From: Roseibium sp. Sym1
GTDB lineage: Bacteria > Pseudomonadota > Alphaproteobacteria > Rhizobiales > Stappiaceae
Reading direction: 5' to 3'
DNA length: 64,000 nucleotides
Assembly: GCF_027359675.1 (NCBI RefSeq)
Contig: NZ_CP114786.1
Location: 4,500,501-4,564,500 of the forward strand
Shown: positions 1-7,637 of the stretch, in pieces
Layout: every line of letters begins with the position of its first letter
Numbering within the stretch: the stretch's first letter is position 1
Translations under genes and position numbers: made by a program
Notes under the pieces: model-generated
Databases searched by the model: none
Seen by the model: the letters and a program-made list of their open reading frames with translations, nothing else
Told to the model about the DNA's origin: nothing

Positions 1-452
1 AGGATCTTCCTCAGGGCGGCATTGTCTCCCTTGGGGGGCGGCGTGCCCAGCACGATGACCTTTTTTGCGTCGCTCAGCCGCGCAAGAAGGGCCGACAGAC
101 TGCCAAGAGATCGGGCAAGAAGCGTTCGCACCATTCTTTCAGGCACCAATTGCGCGTCCGGAACAAGGGGCGCTTCGGGAAGCTGCGAACAATGAAAATC
201 AAACGGACGTTCGTCTACGAACATGAAATGCGAATAATGCTGACTTCCTTGCCAGGTCAATGCCACGACCTGGTCACGGCAGTTGGCGACAAGCGCGTCC
301 CAGTATCCGGCGGTACGCGGAAAAGGACCGTTCAGCCCGGAGAACACATCGTCAATCGGATCTGTTTCAACGGCTTCAGTGTCACTGCCCAGACCGCGCA
401 AGCCCAGGGAAAAGGATTGCGAGTGCCCCGCTATTAGAATTCTTTGGATCAT
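1..452 (-). CDS. Unrecognised protein, N-terminal part, cut by the window edge
   Basis: An uninterrupted frame of 150 codons runs from an ATG at 452 off the left edge. A ribosome-binding-like AGGTGG lies about nine bases before the start. The protein begins MIQRILIAGHSQSFSLG, and the GHSQS stretch right after a first beta strand recalls block I (GDS) of SGNH/GDSL hydrolases. That likeness is weak and I do not assign a function. It lies 94 bases downstream of the GSCFA gene on the same strand, so the two may be co-transcribed. GSCFA proteins are themselves SGNH-like, which fits a paired role in sugar or surface-polymer modification, as inference only. The C-terminus and any catalytic Asp-His are outside the window. 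Confidence 0.6.
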   Translation of the reverse strand, partial: MIQRILIAGHSQSFSLGLRGLGSDTEAVETDPIDDVFSGLNGPFPRTAGYWDALVANCRDQVVALTWQGSQHYSHFMFVDERPFDFHCSQLPEAPLVPDAQLVPERMVRTLLARSLGSLSALLARLSDAKKVIVLGTPPPKGDNAALRKI

Positions 453-546
453 GTTGTTTCACCACCTGAACGCAGAGTGTGACCCGACCGGCAAGAGCGC
501 AACGGCGATGCCGGTTTCAGAGCAGCCGGTCCCCTCATGGGCCGGT

Positions 547-1605
547 TCATGGGCTGGTCCGATCCATCATCGCTTCCTCACATTCAGCTTCGACAAGAGC
601 GGCTGAAAGGGCGGCTATTGACGGTGCCGTGCTTTCGTCCGGGCCCGTTGCCAGAGACGGGTCGGTCTTGCAGTGGCTGAGAAACACGCTCATGACCTGA
701 TCTATGCCCGCCTTGGAGACGCTTCGTCGATCGGCCTCGAAGAAGCTGCAAGGAGCGGTATGGCTGGTGATGATCTCGTAGCTGGGAAAATAGACGACAT
801 TGTCGTGTTTGCCGGCCACCTCCTGCGCGGCGACCCTTAAGACCGATTTGCTGAAGGTGGTGGCCGGCACCACGTGGCCTCCCGTCGCTGTTGCGACGAG
901 CGGAACCGGGGAAACGGTCAGGACAACGCGTACGCCCGGATTGCGCTGTCTCATCAATTGAATGAACTCGGACAGGTCTGACGAAACATCCGAAACGCCG
1001 AAATTTTCAAAAACATGTTTGTCTTCTTCGTATGTCCCGACAATCGTGCCGGGACATGCGGGAAACACGGCGCCATCCGAAGCCGACACCCAGGCCTCCG
1101 TCAGCCCCAGCGTGAAGACAAACACGTCGGCATTGCTGAAAGCGTCCAGGGCCGCCTGAAGATGCTGCGCTGTCAGCAGATCGAATTCCCGATCCGACGA
1201 CGCTGGATACCGCAAGGCCGGGCGGAACGGATCGAACACCTGACCGTCAAGGTGCCATCTGTCCTCTTCGGGTTTGAATGTTCCCAGCGCCCGTTTCATC
1301 AACTGGAGGAGTTGCCGCGTCGTGTAGATGTTTCCGTATGCGGCGCTAAACAGGGAATAGCCAAAATTATCGTTTCTGTATCGGGCGAATGACGGGTGGC
1401 CTGTTTCCGTTCGCAGATAACTCAGGCCGGCCTTTTCCAGATGAGGCACCAGGTTCGCGGCAAAGCAGCTTCCTGCCGAGACGACTTTTTCACCGACCCT
1501 GATGAGGGGGGGACCCTCAAAAAAGCTCTCAAGCATTCCACCTCTGGTGAGTGCTCTTGACCAAAAGGAATGTTCAGGAGCGCGACGATAAGGATGATCG
1601 CTCAT
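547..1605 (-). CDS. GSCFA family protein
   Basis: The protein has 352 residues and carries the family signature G-S-C-F-A near its N-terminus (VVSAGSCFAANLV). GSCFA proteins (Pfam PF08885) resemble SGNH hydrolases and occur in surface polysaccharide or sulfotransferase-like gene sets. No reaction is established for most of them. I chose the ATG at 1605 because GGAGA sits four bases before it. An in-frame start at 1659 would add 18 residues without a clear ribosome-binding site. The next gene on the strand starts 94 bases downstream. The family call is firm; the biological role is unknown. Confidence 0.85.
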   Translation of the reverse strand: MSDHPYRRAPEHSFWSRALTRGGMLESFFEGPPLIRVGEKVVSAGSCFAANLVPHLEKAGLSYLRTETGHPSFARYRNDNFGYSLFSAAYGNIYTTRQLLQLMKRALGTFKPEEDRWHLDGQVFDPFRPALRYPASSDREFDLLTAQHLQAALDAFSNADVFVFTLGLTEAWVSASDGAVFPACPGTIVGTYEEDKHVFENFGVSDVSSDLSEFIQLMRQRNPGVRVVLTVSPVPLVATATGGHVVPATTFSKSVLRVAAQEVAGKHDNVVYFPSYEIITSHTAPCSFFEADRRSVSKAGIDQVMSVFLSHCKTDPSLATGPDESTAPSIAALSAALVEAECEEAMMDRTSP

Positions 1606-1869
1606 TAAATCTCCATGACTTAAAACCTTATATTTTCTTGGTAAATCGGGCGCGCACACAAAATGAATTGAGCAAATCCGGGTTTGCCGAATGCTGTTTG
1701 ATTTAGGTTACGCTGCGTTGGCCGTTTGATCCAGCACGTTTCAATTCAAAAGAGCATTGCGGGCCGGATAAAGGGTTCCGGCTGTGATGAGGCGTGCGTC
1801 GTCGGGCGAGGGGGGAACGACAGGTGCGGCAGGTTCGGGTTTTTCTTGTCTGAGTGGGCTCCACCGCTG

Positions 1870-2043
1870 CCGTTGACAGATGCGCTGGTTCAAGTCTGCC
1901 CGGCCAGGACGGTCCTGGCTCCGTTCGCGGGGTCCGGAACGACGGGTCTGGCAGCCCTCAGAGCCGGCCGGCGGTTTGTCGGTTGTGAGCGGGAAAGGGC
2001 GTATTATGAAATTGCCAGTGAAAGGCTTTCAAAGGCGGCGTAA
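1870..2043 (+). pseudogene. C-terminal scrap of a DNA N4/N6 methyltransferase
   Basis: The last roughly 55 codons of an open frame read ...TVLAPFAGSGTTGLAAL..GRRFVGCERE..YYEIASERL. This is the C-terminal AdoMet-binding motif I block of beta-class DNA methyltransferases, usually DPFAGSGTTG. The conserved Asp is replaced by Ala, the preceding HPTxKP block is only a degenerate PLPLTDAL, and nothing upstream encodes the catalytic DPPY domain or target recognition region. I therefore read it as a decayed remnant rather than a working enzyme. It sits at the left of the accessory region that ends at tRNA-Thr, consistent with a lost phage or restriction-modification gene. Confidence 0.6.
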
Positions 2044-2114
2044 ATGGCGTTTAAGTGACGGAACGAACGAAGTGCTGTTCAAAGATCTGCGGCCTAATCA
2101 GCGAAAGTGAATTG

Positions 2115-2255
2115 ATGCGTCACGGCAAAAAAGCAGTTTCTAGTGCGAGGCGGCCCCTGCAAAGATTGGTAACGGATCTTTGTGACATAGGTCTTGCGGT
2201 TGCATTCTTCGTACTTTTCGTCGCCCTCGTCGGTTCCATGTTCACTGCATTATGA
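2115..2255 (+). CDS. Possible 46-residue membrane peptide
   Basis: A short frame starting at ATG 2115 gives a basic N-terminus (MRHGKKAVSSARRPLQ) followed by one hydrophobic helix (IGLAVAFFVLFVALVGSMF). The charge pattern is that of a single-pass protein with its N-terminus inside. The purine-rich stretch GCGAAAGTGA upstream is a poor ribosome-binding site, and I recognise no family. It lies between the methyltransferase scrap and the three-Cys gene, so it may be a relic or a real small gene of the accessory region. Confidence 0.3.
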   Translation: MRHGKKAVSSARRPLQRLVTDLCDIGLAVAFFVLFVALVGSMFTAL

Positions 2256-2447
2256 ATATGTGTTTATCGGTGAGACGTGGATTGTAAGGGCCCTCAGGTG
2301 CAAGTTCTGCCGCCGTCCGACCGAGCAGATCATGCTCCAGCCAGGGCAAAGTCAGATACTGAAAATCCATCGCACTTTGGCCAAGTTATAGGATTCTAAA
2401 CCTTGATCTTTGATGTTAGCCTCTGATCACAGGTAAGGGATATTAAC

Positions 2448-3281
2448 ATGGCTGAAACCACCGGGATTGAGTGGACAGATCGCACTTTTAATCCATGGAC
2501 CGGATGCACAAAGATCAGTCCTGGCTGTGATAACTGTTACGCTGAAGGTTGGTCAAAGCGGTCGGGCCATGTGAAATGGGGAAACCATCCCAGGAAGCGA
2601 ACCACAGAAGCATATTGGAAAGCTCCTCTTGCATGGCAACGCGAGGCGGAGGCGTTCGAGCGTAAGCATGGCCGGCGGCAGCGCGTGTTTTGCGCTTCTC
2701 TTGCAGACGTTTTCGACAACCAGGTCGACCCTGAATGGCGAGCCGACTTGTTCGAATTGATCCGGGTCACGCCGAATCTCGACTGGCAGTTGCTTACAAA
2801 GCGACCTCAGAACATCCGTAAAATGCTGCCAGGAGATTGGGGTACGGAAGGCTGGAGCAACGTGTGGCTTGGCTTCACTGCTGAAGACCAAATTCGCTTC
2901 GATCAGCGAAAAAAGCATATTGATGAGATCCCGGCAGTTGTTTGGTTTGTCTCGTATGAACCTGCTATCGGACCGATGCGTATCAGGGAGAATGACCCCG
3001 CGCCAACCTGGTTAATCGTTGGCGGTGAGAGTGGACATGGTGCCAGACCACTCGAGCCTCTGTGGGTCGAAGAAATCCTGATTGACTGTCGGGCGCGAGG
3101 GATTGCCCCATTCTTCAAGCAATGGGGCAATTACGACAACAACCCGCTAACCGGCCAACCCAGCATCGAGAAAAGGGATTTCAAGCTGATTGACCCGTTC
3201 GGAAAAGGCGGCGGGTTGGTCGATGGGCAACTTGTTCGCGAATTCCCGAAAGAGGTGAGGAACGCTTTAAGCGCACTTTAG
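2448..3281 (+). CDS. Phage Gp37/Gp68 family three-Cys-motif protein (DUF5131)
   Basis: The 277-residue protein starts at ATG 2448 with AAGGGA seven bases upstream. It opens with TGIEWTDRTFNPWTGC and has Cys at 20, 27 and 30 (C-x6-C-x2-C, in GCTKISPGCDNCYAE), then CASLADVFD and LLTKRP blocks. These match the Gp37/Gp68 family (PF07505), whose spaced Cys triplet resembles an iron-sulfur site of radical-SAM type. The next gene, 60 bases on, is TcmP, the family's recurrent partner, so the two form a cassette. The catalysed reaction is not known. Phage homologues and the location beside an IS scar and a tRNA suggest horizontal acquisition. Confidence 0.9.
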   Translation: MAETTGIEWTDRTFNPWTGCTKISPGCDNCYAEGWSKRSGHVKWGNHPRKRTTEAYWKAPLAWQREAEAFERKHGRRQRVFCASLADVFDNQVDPEWRADLFELIRVTPNLDWQLLTKRPQNIRKMLPGDWGTEGWSNVWLGFTAEDQIRFDQRKKHIDEIPAVVWFVSYEPAIGPMRIRENDPAPTWLIVGGESGHGARPLEPLWVEEILIDCRARGIAPFFKQWGNYDNNPLTGQPSIEKRDFKLIDPFGKGGGLVDGQLVREFPKEVRNALSAL

Positions 3282-3341
3282 ACGAGACACGACTGAGCCA
3301 ACTACCTAAAATGTCGTCGAGAATGTATCGGGGGATGCAAA

Positions 3342-4493
3342 TTGACGCCGAAACGCAACCTTTATGATGGGCGCGAACAGACCTACATCAAACACCTGTT
3401 TTTGACCCAGTATTTAAAAGACGCCGCATTTAAGACTTTTCAGGGTAGGTCTCCGGTTTTCAACTTTGTTGATGGTTTTGCCGGGCCTTGGGAAACGTCA
3501 GCTGAGGGTGCGCTGGAAGATACATCGTTTTCCCAATCAATTAAGGTGCTAACGTCAGTTAAAAACGATCTTCAGTCGAAGGGGATCTCTGGTCTGAAGA
3601 TTAGGTTCTATTTTTGCGAGAAAGATCCCAACTCCTTTGCAAAACTATCAGAATACGCACGGCAACAAAGCGGCGTTGAAATTGTTTTGTTTTCAGGTCG
3701 CTTTGAAGACAATCTTGATGACATTTCGAGAGCTATCACTCCTGGCTTCACATTTACCTTTATCGACCCTACTGGTTTCAAGGTTGAAAACGCGAAGATC
3801 GCTGAGTTTTTGAAGACTCAGCGTGGAGAGTTCCTCTTTAACTTCATGTCAGAGCACATTAATCGATACCCAGATTTCGAAGGTGTGCGTGCTGCCTATT
3901 CTGCGTTGCTCGCAAATGAGGGTTGGCGATCACGCTACGATGCCCTGCCCGACACGCTAAAAAATGAGGAACGCATTCTAGCAATATTGAAAGAAGCCTT
4001 TGTTGATTTGAAGGCAGCGAAATATGTAGCCGACTTTGGGGTAATGAACCCCCGTAAAGACCGCATGCAAATGCGACTTGTGCTCGGATCTAACAGTGAA
4101 CATGCGATCGAATTGTTTCGCCATACACACCGCAGGGTGGAACTGCGAGAAATCGAAACGCGGCAATCAATTGCTGCAGGAGATCAGGTGTCACTCTTTT
4201 CCAATGAATTTCTGGCTGAAAGCTATCAAAAGTCGCATGGATTTGGGTCGCCCGGTCAGAAAGAACTCGCTGAAAATTTGGTCGTTCGACACTTGGTAGA
4301 GCACGGCCCCACCAATTTCTGTGACCTTTGGGTGCACATTTTGGTAGGTGCTGCCGTCAGCAAGTCGATTGTGAAAGACACTCTCAACACATTGCGGAAA
4401 AACGGTGTCGTTACCTTCGCTCTTCCCAAGTCCAAAACGAAGGTTCAACCCGATACGTTGATCACTCTAGTAGCTCCACCGTTGCTATCTTAG
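3342..4493 (+). CDS. tcmP: Three-Cys-motif partner protein TcmP
   Basis: The 383-residue protein most likely starts at TTG 3342, with GGGGGA about seven bases upstream. The nearby ATGs at 3323 and 3335 are in another frame. It begins MTPKRNLYDGREQTYIKHLF, typical of TcmP. The core resembles a SAM-dependent methyltransferase fold: VDGFAGPW at 43-50 (motif I-like), FCEKD at 91-95 (end of the second strand) and FIDPTG at 140-145 (motif IV-like). Residues about 290-380 look like a winged helix. TcmP is known by regular co-occurrence with Gp37/Gp68 proteins, as here. Its sequence is visibly richer in A and T than its neighbours, which supports transfer. Function is unproven. Confidence 0.88.
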   Translation: MTPKRNLYDGREQTYIKHLFLTQYLKDAAFKTFQGRSPVFNFVDGFAGPWETSAEGALEDTSFSQSIKVLTSVKNDLQSKGISGLKIRFYFCEKDPNSFAKLSEYARQQSGVEIVLFSGRFEDNLDDISRAITPGFTFTFIDPTGFKVENAKIAEFLKTQRGEFLFNFMSEHINRYPDFEGVRAAYSALLANEGWRSRYDALPDTLKNEERILAILKEAFVDLKAAKYVADFGVMNPRKDRMQMRLVLGSNSEHAIELFRHTHRRVELREIETRQSIAAGDQVSLFSNEFLAESYQKSHGFGSPGQKELAENLVVRHLVEHGPTNFCDLWVHILVGAAVSKSIVKDTLNTLRKNGVVTFALPKSKTKVQPDTLITLVAPPLLS

Positions 4494-4526
4494 CATGTTG
4501 AAGCCAGACAAATCTGGGTGCCAAGT

Positions 4527-4559
4527 GAAGTTGCGCGATTCGCCAAACGAAGTTGCGCG
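4527..4559. repeat. Two direct copies of GAAGTTGCGCG, IS-end-like
   Basis: The 11-mer GAAGTTGCGCG occurs at 4527-4537 and 4549-4559, a 22-base period, just after the tcmP stop. Short repeats of this kind are typical of the multiple terminal repeats of IS21-type elements. No IS21 genes remain, so this is at most an abandoned element end. Confidence 0.35.
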
Positions 4560-4564
4560 CTACA

Positions 4565-5125
4565 GTTCGGCGCGAGGTTGTAACCCATGTCTCCGGTACA
4601 AACTGTTACCTATGTCTCCGGATCGGACACCAGGCCACCCGCAGCAAAACGGCCGGCACGAACGCATGCATCTGACCTTGAAGAAGGAGGCCACCCGACC
4701 GCCAGGCATGAACAGCCTTCAGCAGCAGGCCAAGTTCGATGCCTTCATGAAGGAATTCAACGAGGAACGACCTCATGAAGCGCTCAGAATGAAGACACCG
4801 GCGGAAGTCTACACAGCCTCATCAAGGCAATATCAGGGCCTGCCGGACCTGGACTACCCCTTCCATGACAGGGACGCCCTGGTCACCGCATGCGGACGAA
4901 TCTGCATGCATCGCAAGAAGATCAACGTCTCGACCGTTCTGGCCGGTCAGAAACTCGGGATCAAGGAAGTGGAAGAGGGAATTTGGCTGATCAGCTTCAT
5001 GAGCTATGATCTGGGATACATCGACCTGGAGCAGAGAACACTACAGACAATCGACAACCCGTTCGGCGCGAGGTTGTAACCCATGTCTCCGGTACAAACT
5101 GTTACCTATGTCTCCGGATCGGACA
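4565..5125 (+). mobile_element. IS481-type element remnant framed by a 65-bp direct repeat
   Basis: Identical 65-bp sequences lie at 4565-4629 and 5061-5125. Each contains two related 18-mers of the form TGTwACCyATGTCTCCGG, 25 bases apart, which look like transposase-binding sites at an IS end. The right-hand copy includes the last codons and stop of the transposase, so it is the native 3' end. The left-hand copy is joined directly to internal transposase sequence, replacing the 5' half of the element. This suggests deletion between two tandem or nested copies. The right edge is only 10 bases from the 3' end of tRNA-Thr. Confidence 0.7.
4630..5079 (+). pseudogene. C-terminal fragment of an IS481/IS3-like DDE transposase
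   Basis: The frame encodes PGHPQQNGRHERMHLTLKKE..., then FNEERPHEALRMKTPAEVY, the end of an rve integrase core with its catalytic-region Glu, followed by a C-terminal tail ending NPFGARL. The N-terminal helix-turn-helix and the first two catalytic Asp residues are missing because the sequence upstream of 4630 is a copy of the element's own 3' end. The fragment can be read in frame from 4495, but that leader is not transposase. It should be inactive. Confidence 0.8.
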
Positions 5126-5135
5126 TTTGGAAAAT

Positions 5136-5211
5136 TGGTGCCGGCAGCAGGATTCGAACCCGCGACCCCGAGATTACAAATCACGTGCTCTACCAGCTGA
5201 GCTATACCGGC
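5136..5211 (-). tRNA. tRNA-Thr (anticodon TGT)
   Basis: The 76-nt cloverleaf has acceptor strands GCCGGTA and TGCCGGC, a D arm with AGCTCAGCTGGTAGAGC, anticodon loop TTTGTAA and T arm GGGTTCGAATCC. The CCA end is encoded. It reads ACA codons. Its 3' end faces the IS scar and accessory cassette, the usual side for integration of islands at tRNA genes. Confidence 0.95.
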
Positions 5212-5622
5212 GCCGGGAATGGCTTCTACCAGATTGGGCGCGCTTGTCTATGCCCGGGCCGCATTTTTTAGCTTCCGATTCCGGAAATTCCCCTAAACCC
5301 TTCAAACGGCAGATAAAAGGGCTTTGCCACTGTGGATAATCACCGGGAGCGCGGGTGAGCCGGTGCCGTCGTCGTCCCGGATGCGAAGCCGCGGAGATCC
5401 GGGGGCAGGGAGACCGGGACATGCGATCCTATCCCGAGGTGCGCGAACTCGTAGAGGCTCTCCTGTCACGGTGCGCGCCTTGCCCGGCGGGAATGATGCA
5501 AACAGGGTCAGGGGTGTCGCTGGCGCAGACTTGTTGGTTGCCTGCCCGGAGCCGATCGTGCGGAATGGCTCCCGTCGTCGCCTTCGGCGTGCTAAGCCGG
5601 GAGCGAACGCGGGAGGATTGCG
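5212..5622. other. Gene-free spacer between tRNA-Thr and the YHYH gene
   Basis: I see no convincing gene here. It holds the unassigned promoters of the two divergent units and, near 5376-5403, a palindrome listed separately. Open frames in it have no start signal and no family likeness. Confidence 0.5.
5376..5403. repeat. REP-like palindrome
   Basis: CCCGGAT and ATCCGGG form a 7-bp stem around an inner GCG/CGC hairpin, flanked by GTCGTCGTC. Similar short GC-rich palindromes are scattered between genes of many alphaproteobacteria. Only one copy is in this window, so dispersal cannot be judged here. Confidence 0.4.
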
Positions 5623-6735
5623 ATGCGGATGTTGGAACTTGCCGGCGTGGCTGCGGTGCTGGCTGCGGCATTGTCGGGGGGAGGCGCCCCCGCAGGCGCC
5701 CATGATATCAAGGTCTGCAAATGCGACCAGGCCTGCTACACCGACGAGGTCAGCAAGGTTTCCTGCGAGCGCGGCAGGGCGCGCTTTTCCTCCCACGGCC
5801 TGCCGGATCCGAAAGACCCGATGATGCGCGGCATCACGGCGACCAACCAGCAGTTTCCGGCCGAGCACAATTACGGGTTCGAGATCCTGCTGGAGCCGAA
5901 ACTGGCCCGCAGCCCGACCAAAACCGATGCCGGGCCGGTGGGCGTTGCCGTCAACGGCGTGCCGATCTTCGATCCGAGCACGCAAGGCCCCGCCAACCGG
6001 GACACCGGCCGCCGGCCAAGCGCGTTCGAGGCGGGCGAGCTGGATGTGTGTGGCGGCCATGCGGGACGCGGCGACGATTATCACTATCACATCGCGCCGA
6101 AATGCCTGATCGACGACCTCGGACCGGCCTGGGTCGAGGAGGACAAGAAGCCGATCGGCTATGCCATGGACGGCTTTCCGATCCTGGCGCTTGGCTGGTT
6201 CGACAAGGCCAATGCGGTCGAGAAGGACCTCGACCCCTGCCGGGGCATGAAGGATGCCTCGGGGCAATATTTCTACAATGTCAAAACCACGTCGAGCTGG
6301 GATGTGCTCACTTGCCTGTCCGGCCGGCCGCAGCATTTTGCCCGTGACCGCTGGCTGCACCGGGTTGACCGCACGGGCAAGGAGATCACCGGCATCCCGA
6401 TCCACTTTGCCATCAAGGACTCGACCCGCCAGGCTTATGGCGGCGATGTCTGCCATGTGATGAGCGGACTGCTGCAGGGTGAGCAGATCCTAGAGACGAG
6501 CGGCCGGACCCGGAAGGTCCGGGCGGAGGAGGGCGCGCTGTTTTATTGCAACAAGGCCTGTTACGGCCTGTTCTTCGAGGCCGACCGCAGCCGGGCCATC
6601 CGCGGCCGGGCGATCTATTACGATTACGTCGCCGATGGTTGCCCGGGCGGGTTCGATGTCTCGGCGCTGAAGACCTTCACGCCCTATGAGGGGCCGGCCC
6701 AGAGCCGGAAGGGGCCGCCGCCGACGGGGCGGTGA
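5623..6735 (+). CDS. Secreted YHYH domain protein
   Basis: The 370-residue protein starts at ATG 5623 with GGGAGG six bases upstream. Residues 1-26 form a signal peptide ending AGA, so it is exported. The mature part has a Cys-rich start (VCKCDQAC), and the eponymous YHYH lies at 153-156 in CGGHAGRGDDYHYHIAPKC, followed by GYAMDGFPI. These are hallmarks of the YHYH family (PF14240). Members are periplasmic or surface proteins of unknown function, and the clustered His and Cys suggest metal binding. It stands alone, convergent with rlmB. Ten or so Cys residues imply disulfides. Confidence 0.85.
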   Translation: MRMLELAGVAAVLAAALSGGGAPAGAHDIKVCKCDQACYTDEVSKVSCERGRARFSSHGLPDPKDPMMRGITATNQQFPAEHNYGFEILLEPKLARSPTKTDAGPVGVAVNGVPIFDPSTQGPANRDTGRRPSAFEAGELDVCGGHAGRGDDYHYHIAPKCLIDDLGPAWVEEDKKPIGYAMDGFPILALGWFDKANAVEKDLDPCRGMKDASGQYFYNVKTTSSWDVLTCLSGRPQHFARDRWLHRVDRTGKEITGIPIHFAIKDSTRQAYGGDVCHVMSGLLQGEQILETSGRTRKVRAEEGALFYCNKACYGLFFEADRSRAIRGRAIYYDYVADGCPGGFDVSALKTFTPYEGPAQSRKGPPPTGR

Positions 6736-6753
6736 TCTTCTGCCGGCCGCCTC

Positions 6754-7569
6754 TCACAGCCCCATCTTCATCCGTGCTACATATAGCGACAGCACGGCGG
6801 CGTTGGAGACGTTGAGGGAGCGCAGCGCACCGGGCATGTCGAGCCGGGCCGTCAGGCCGCAGGCTTCGCGAACACCCTGGCGCACGCCTTTTCCTTCCGA
6901 GCCGAGCACAAGCACGGTCTTGTCGGTAAAGGGCGTGTCTTCAAGGCTCGCCGGGCCGTCGCTGTCGAGCGCAATACAGCCAAAGCCCTGGTCCTTCATC
7001 TCGGCGACGAAGCGGCCCATGTTTTTCACGCGCACATGCTTGATCATGTCGAGCGCGCCGGAGGCGGCCTTGGCGAGCACCGAACCTTCTTCCGGCGCAT
7101 GGCGCTCGGTGGTGACGACCGCGTCGGCGTCGAGCGCGACGGCGGAGCGCAGGATGGCGCCGACATTATGAGGGTCGGTGACCTGGTCGAGCGCCAGGAT
7201 CAGCCGGGCGCCTTTCAGATGCTCCGCGCCATAGGCGGGCAGGGGATCGGCTTCCAGGATCATGCCCTGGTGCACCGCGTCCTTTGTGACCATGCGGTCG
7301 AGCGCGCGCGGCATCATGTTTTCGACCGGCACGTCGATTGTCACACCGCGCTCTTCCAGGCGGCGCAGCGCGTTTTCCGTCGCAAACAGCTTCAGCCGCT
7401 TGCGGTCCTTGTTGGCAAAGGCCGCTTCCACGGTGTGGAGACCATAAAGCAGCACCGGGCCTTCCGGCGGCAGGCCGGGCCGGCGCGGTGCCGGCTTGCC
7501 GGAAAATTTCTTCTTGCCGCGAAAGCCGGGCTTGCCGCCGGCGCGGAAGGGTTTTCTGTCGTCACTCAT
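6754..7569 (-). CDS. rlmB: 23S rRNA (guanosine-2'-O)-methyltransferase RlmB, TrmH/SPOUT family
   Basis: The 271-residue protein has a basic, Gly/Lys-rich N-terminal tail (about residues 1-35) then an L30e-like substrate-binding domain beginning VLLYGLHTVEAAF. The C-terminal SPOUT domain shows all three TrmH motifs: NVGAILRSA, VLGSEGKGV and MPGALRSLNVSNAAVL. The trefoil knot built from these binds AdoMet, and the family methylates the ribose of G2251 in the 23S peptidyl-transferase region. It is third in a minus-strand series after the MarR and thioesterase genes, 68 bases downstream of the latter. The basic tail is longer than in E. coli. A TrmH-family enzyme with another rRNA target is possible. 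Confidence 0.9.
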   Translation of the reverse strand: MSDDRKPFRAGGKPGFRGKKKFSGKPAPRRPGLPPEGPVLLYGLHTVEAAFANKDRKRLKLFATENALRRLEERGVTIDVPVENMMPRALDRMVTKDAVHQGMILEADPLPAYGAEHLKGARLILALDQVTDPHNVGAILRSAVALDADAVVTTERHAPEEGSVLAKAASGALDMIKHVRVKNMGRFVAEMKDQGFGCIALDSDGPASLEDTPFTDKTVLVLGSEGKGVRQGVREACGLTARLDMPGALRSLNVSNAAVLSLYVARMKMGL

Positions 7570-7637
7570 GGCGCAGCTCTAGCGGTATTCCGACAAAAGG
7601 AAAAGAGGCTGAAACGCCACCATTACATTATGGGGCC

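Larger units (their letters stand above)
1606..2447. other. Sparse accessory DNA between GSCFA and the three-Cys gene
   Basis: Apart from the methyltransferase scrap and the possible membrane peptide I see no gene. The stretch probably holds the GSCFA promoter on the left and that of the three-Cys/TcmP pair on the right. No clear -35/-10 pair or att-like copy of the tRNA-Thr end is visible. Confidence 0.5.

Noticed and set aside
4565..5125. Direct repeat considered as CRISPR or att pair
   Set aside because: Only two copies, 496 bases apart, each including the transposase 3' end; this is an IS structure. No CRISPR array is present in the window.
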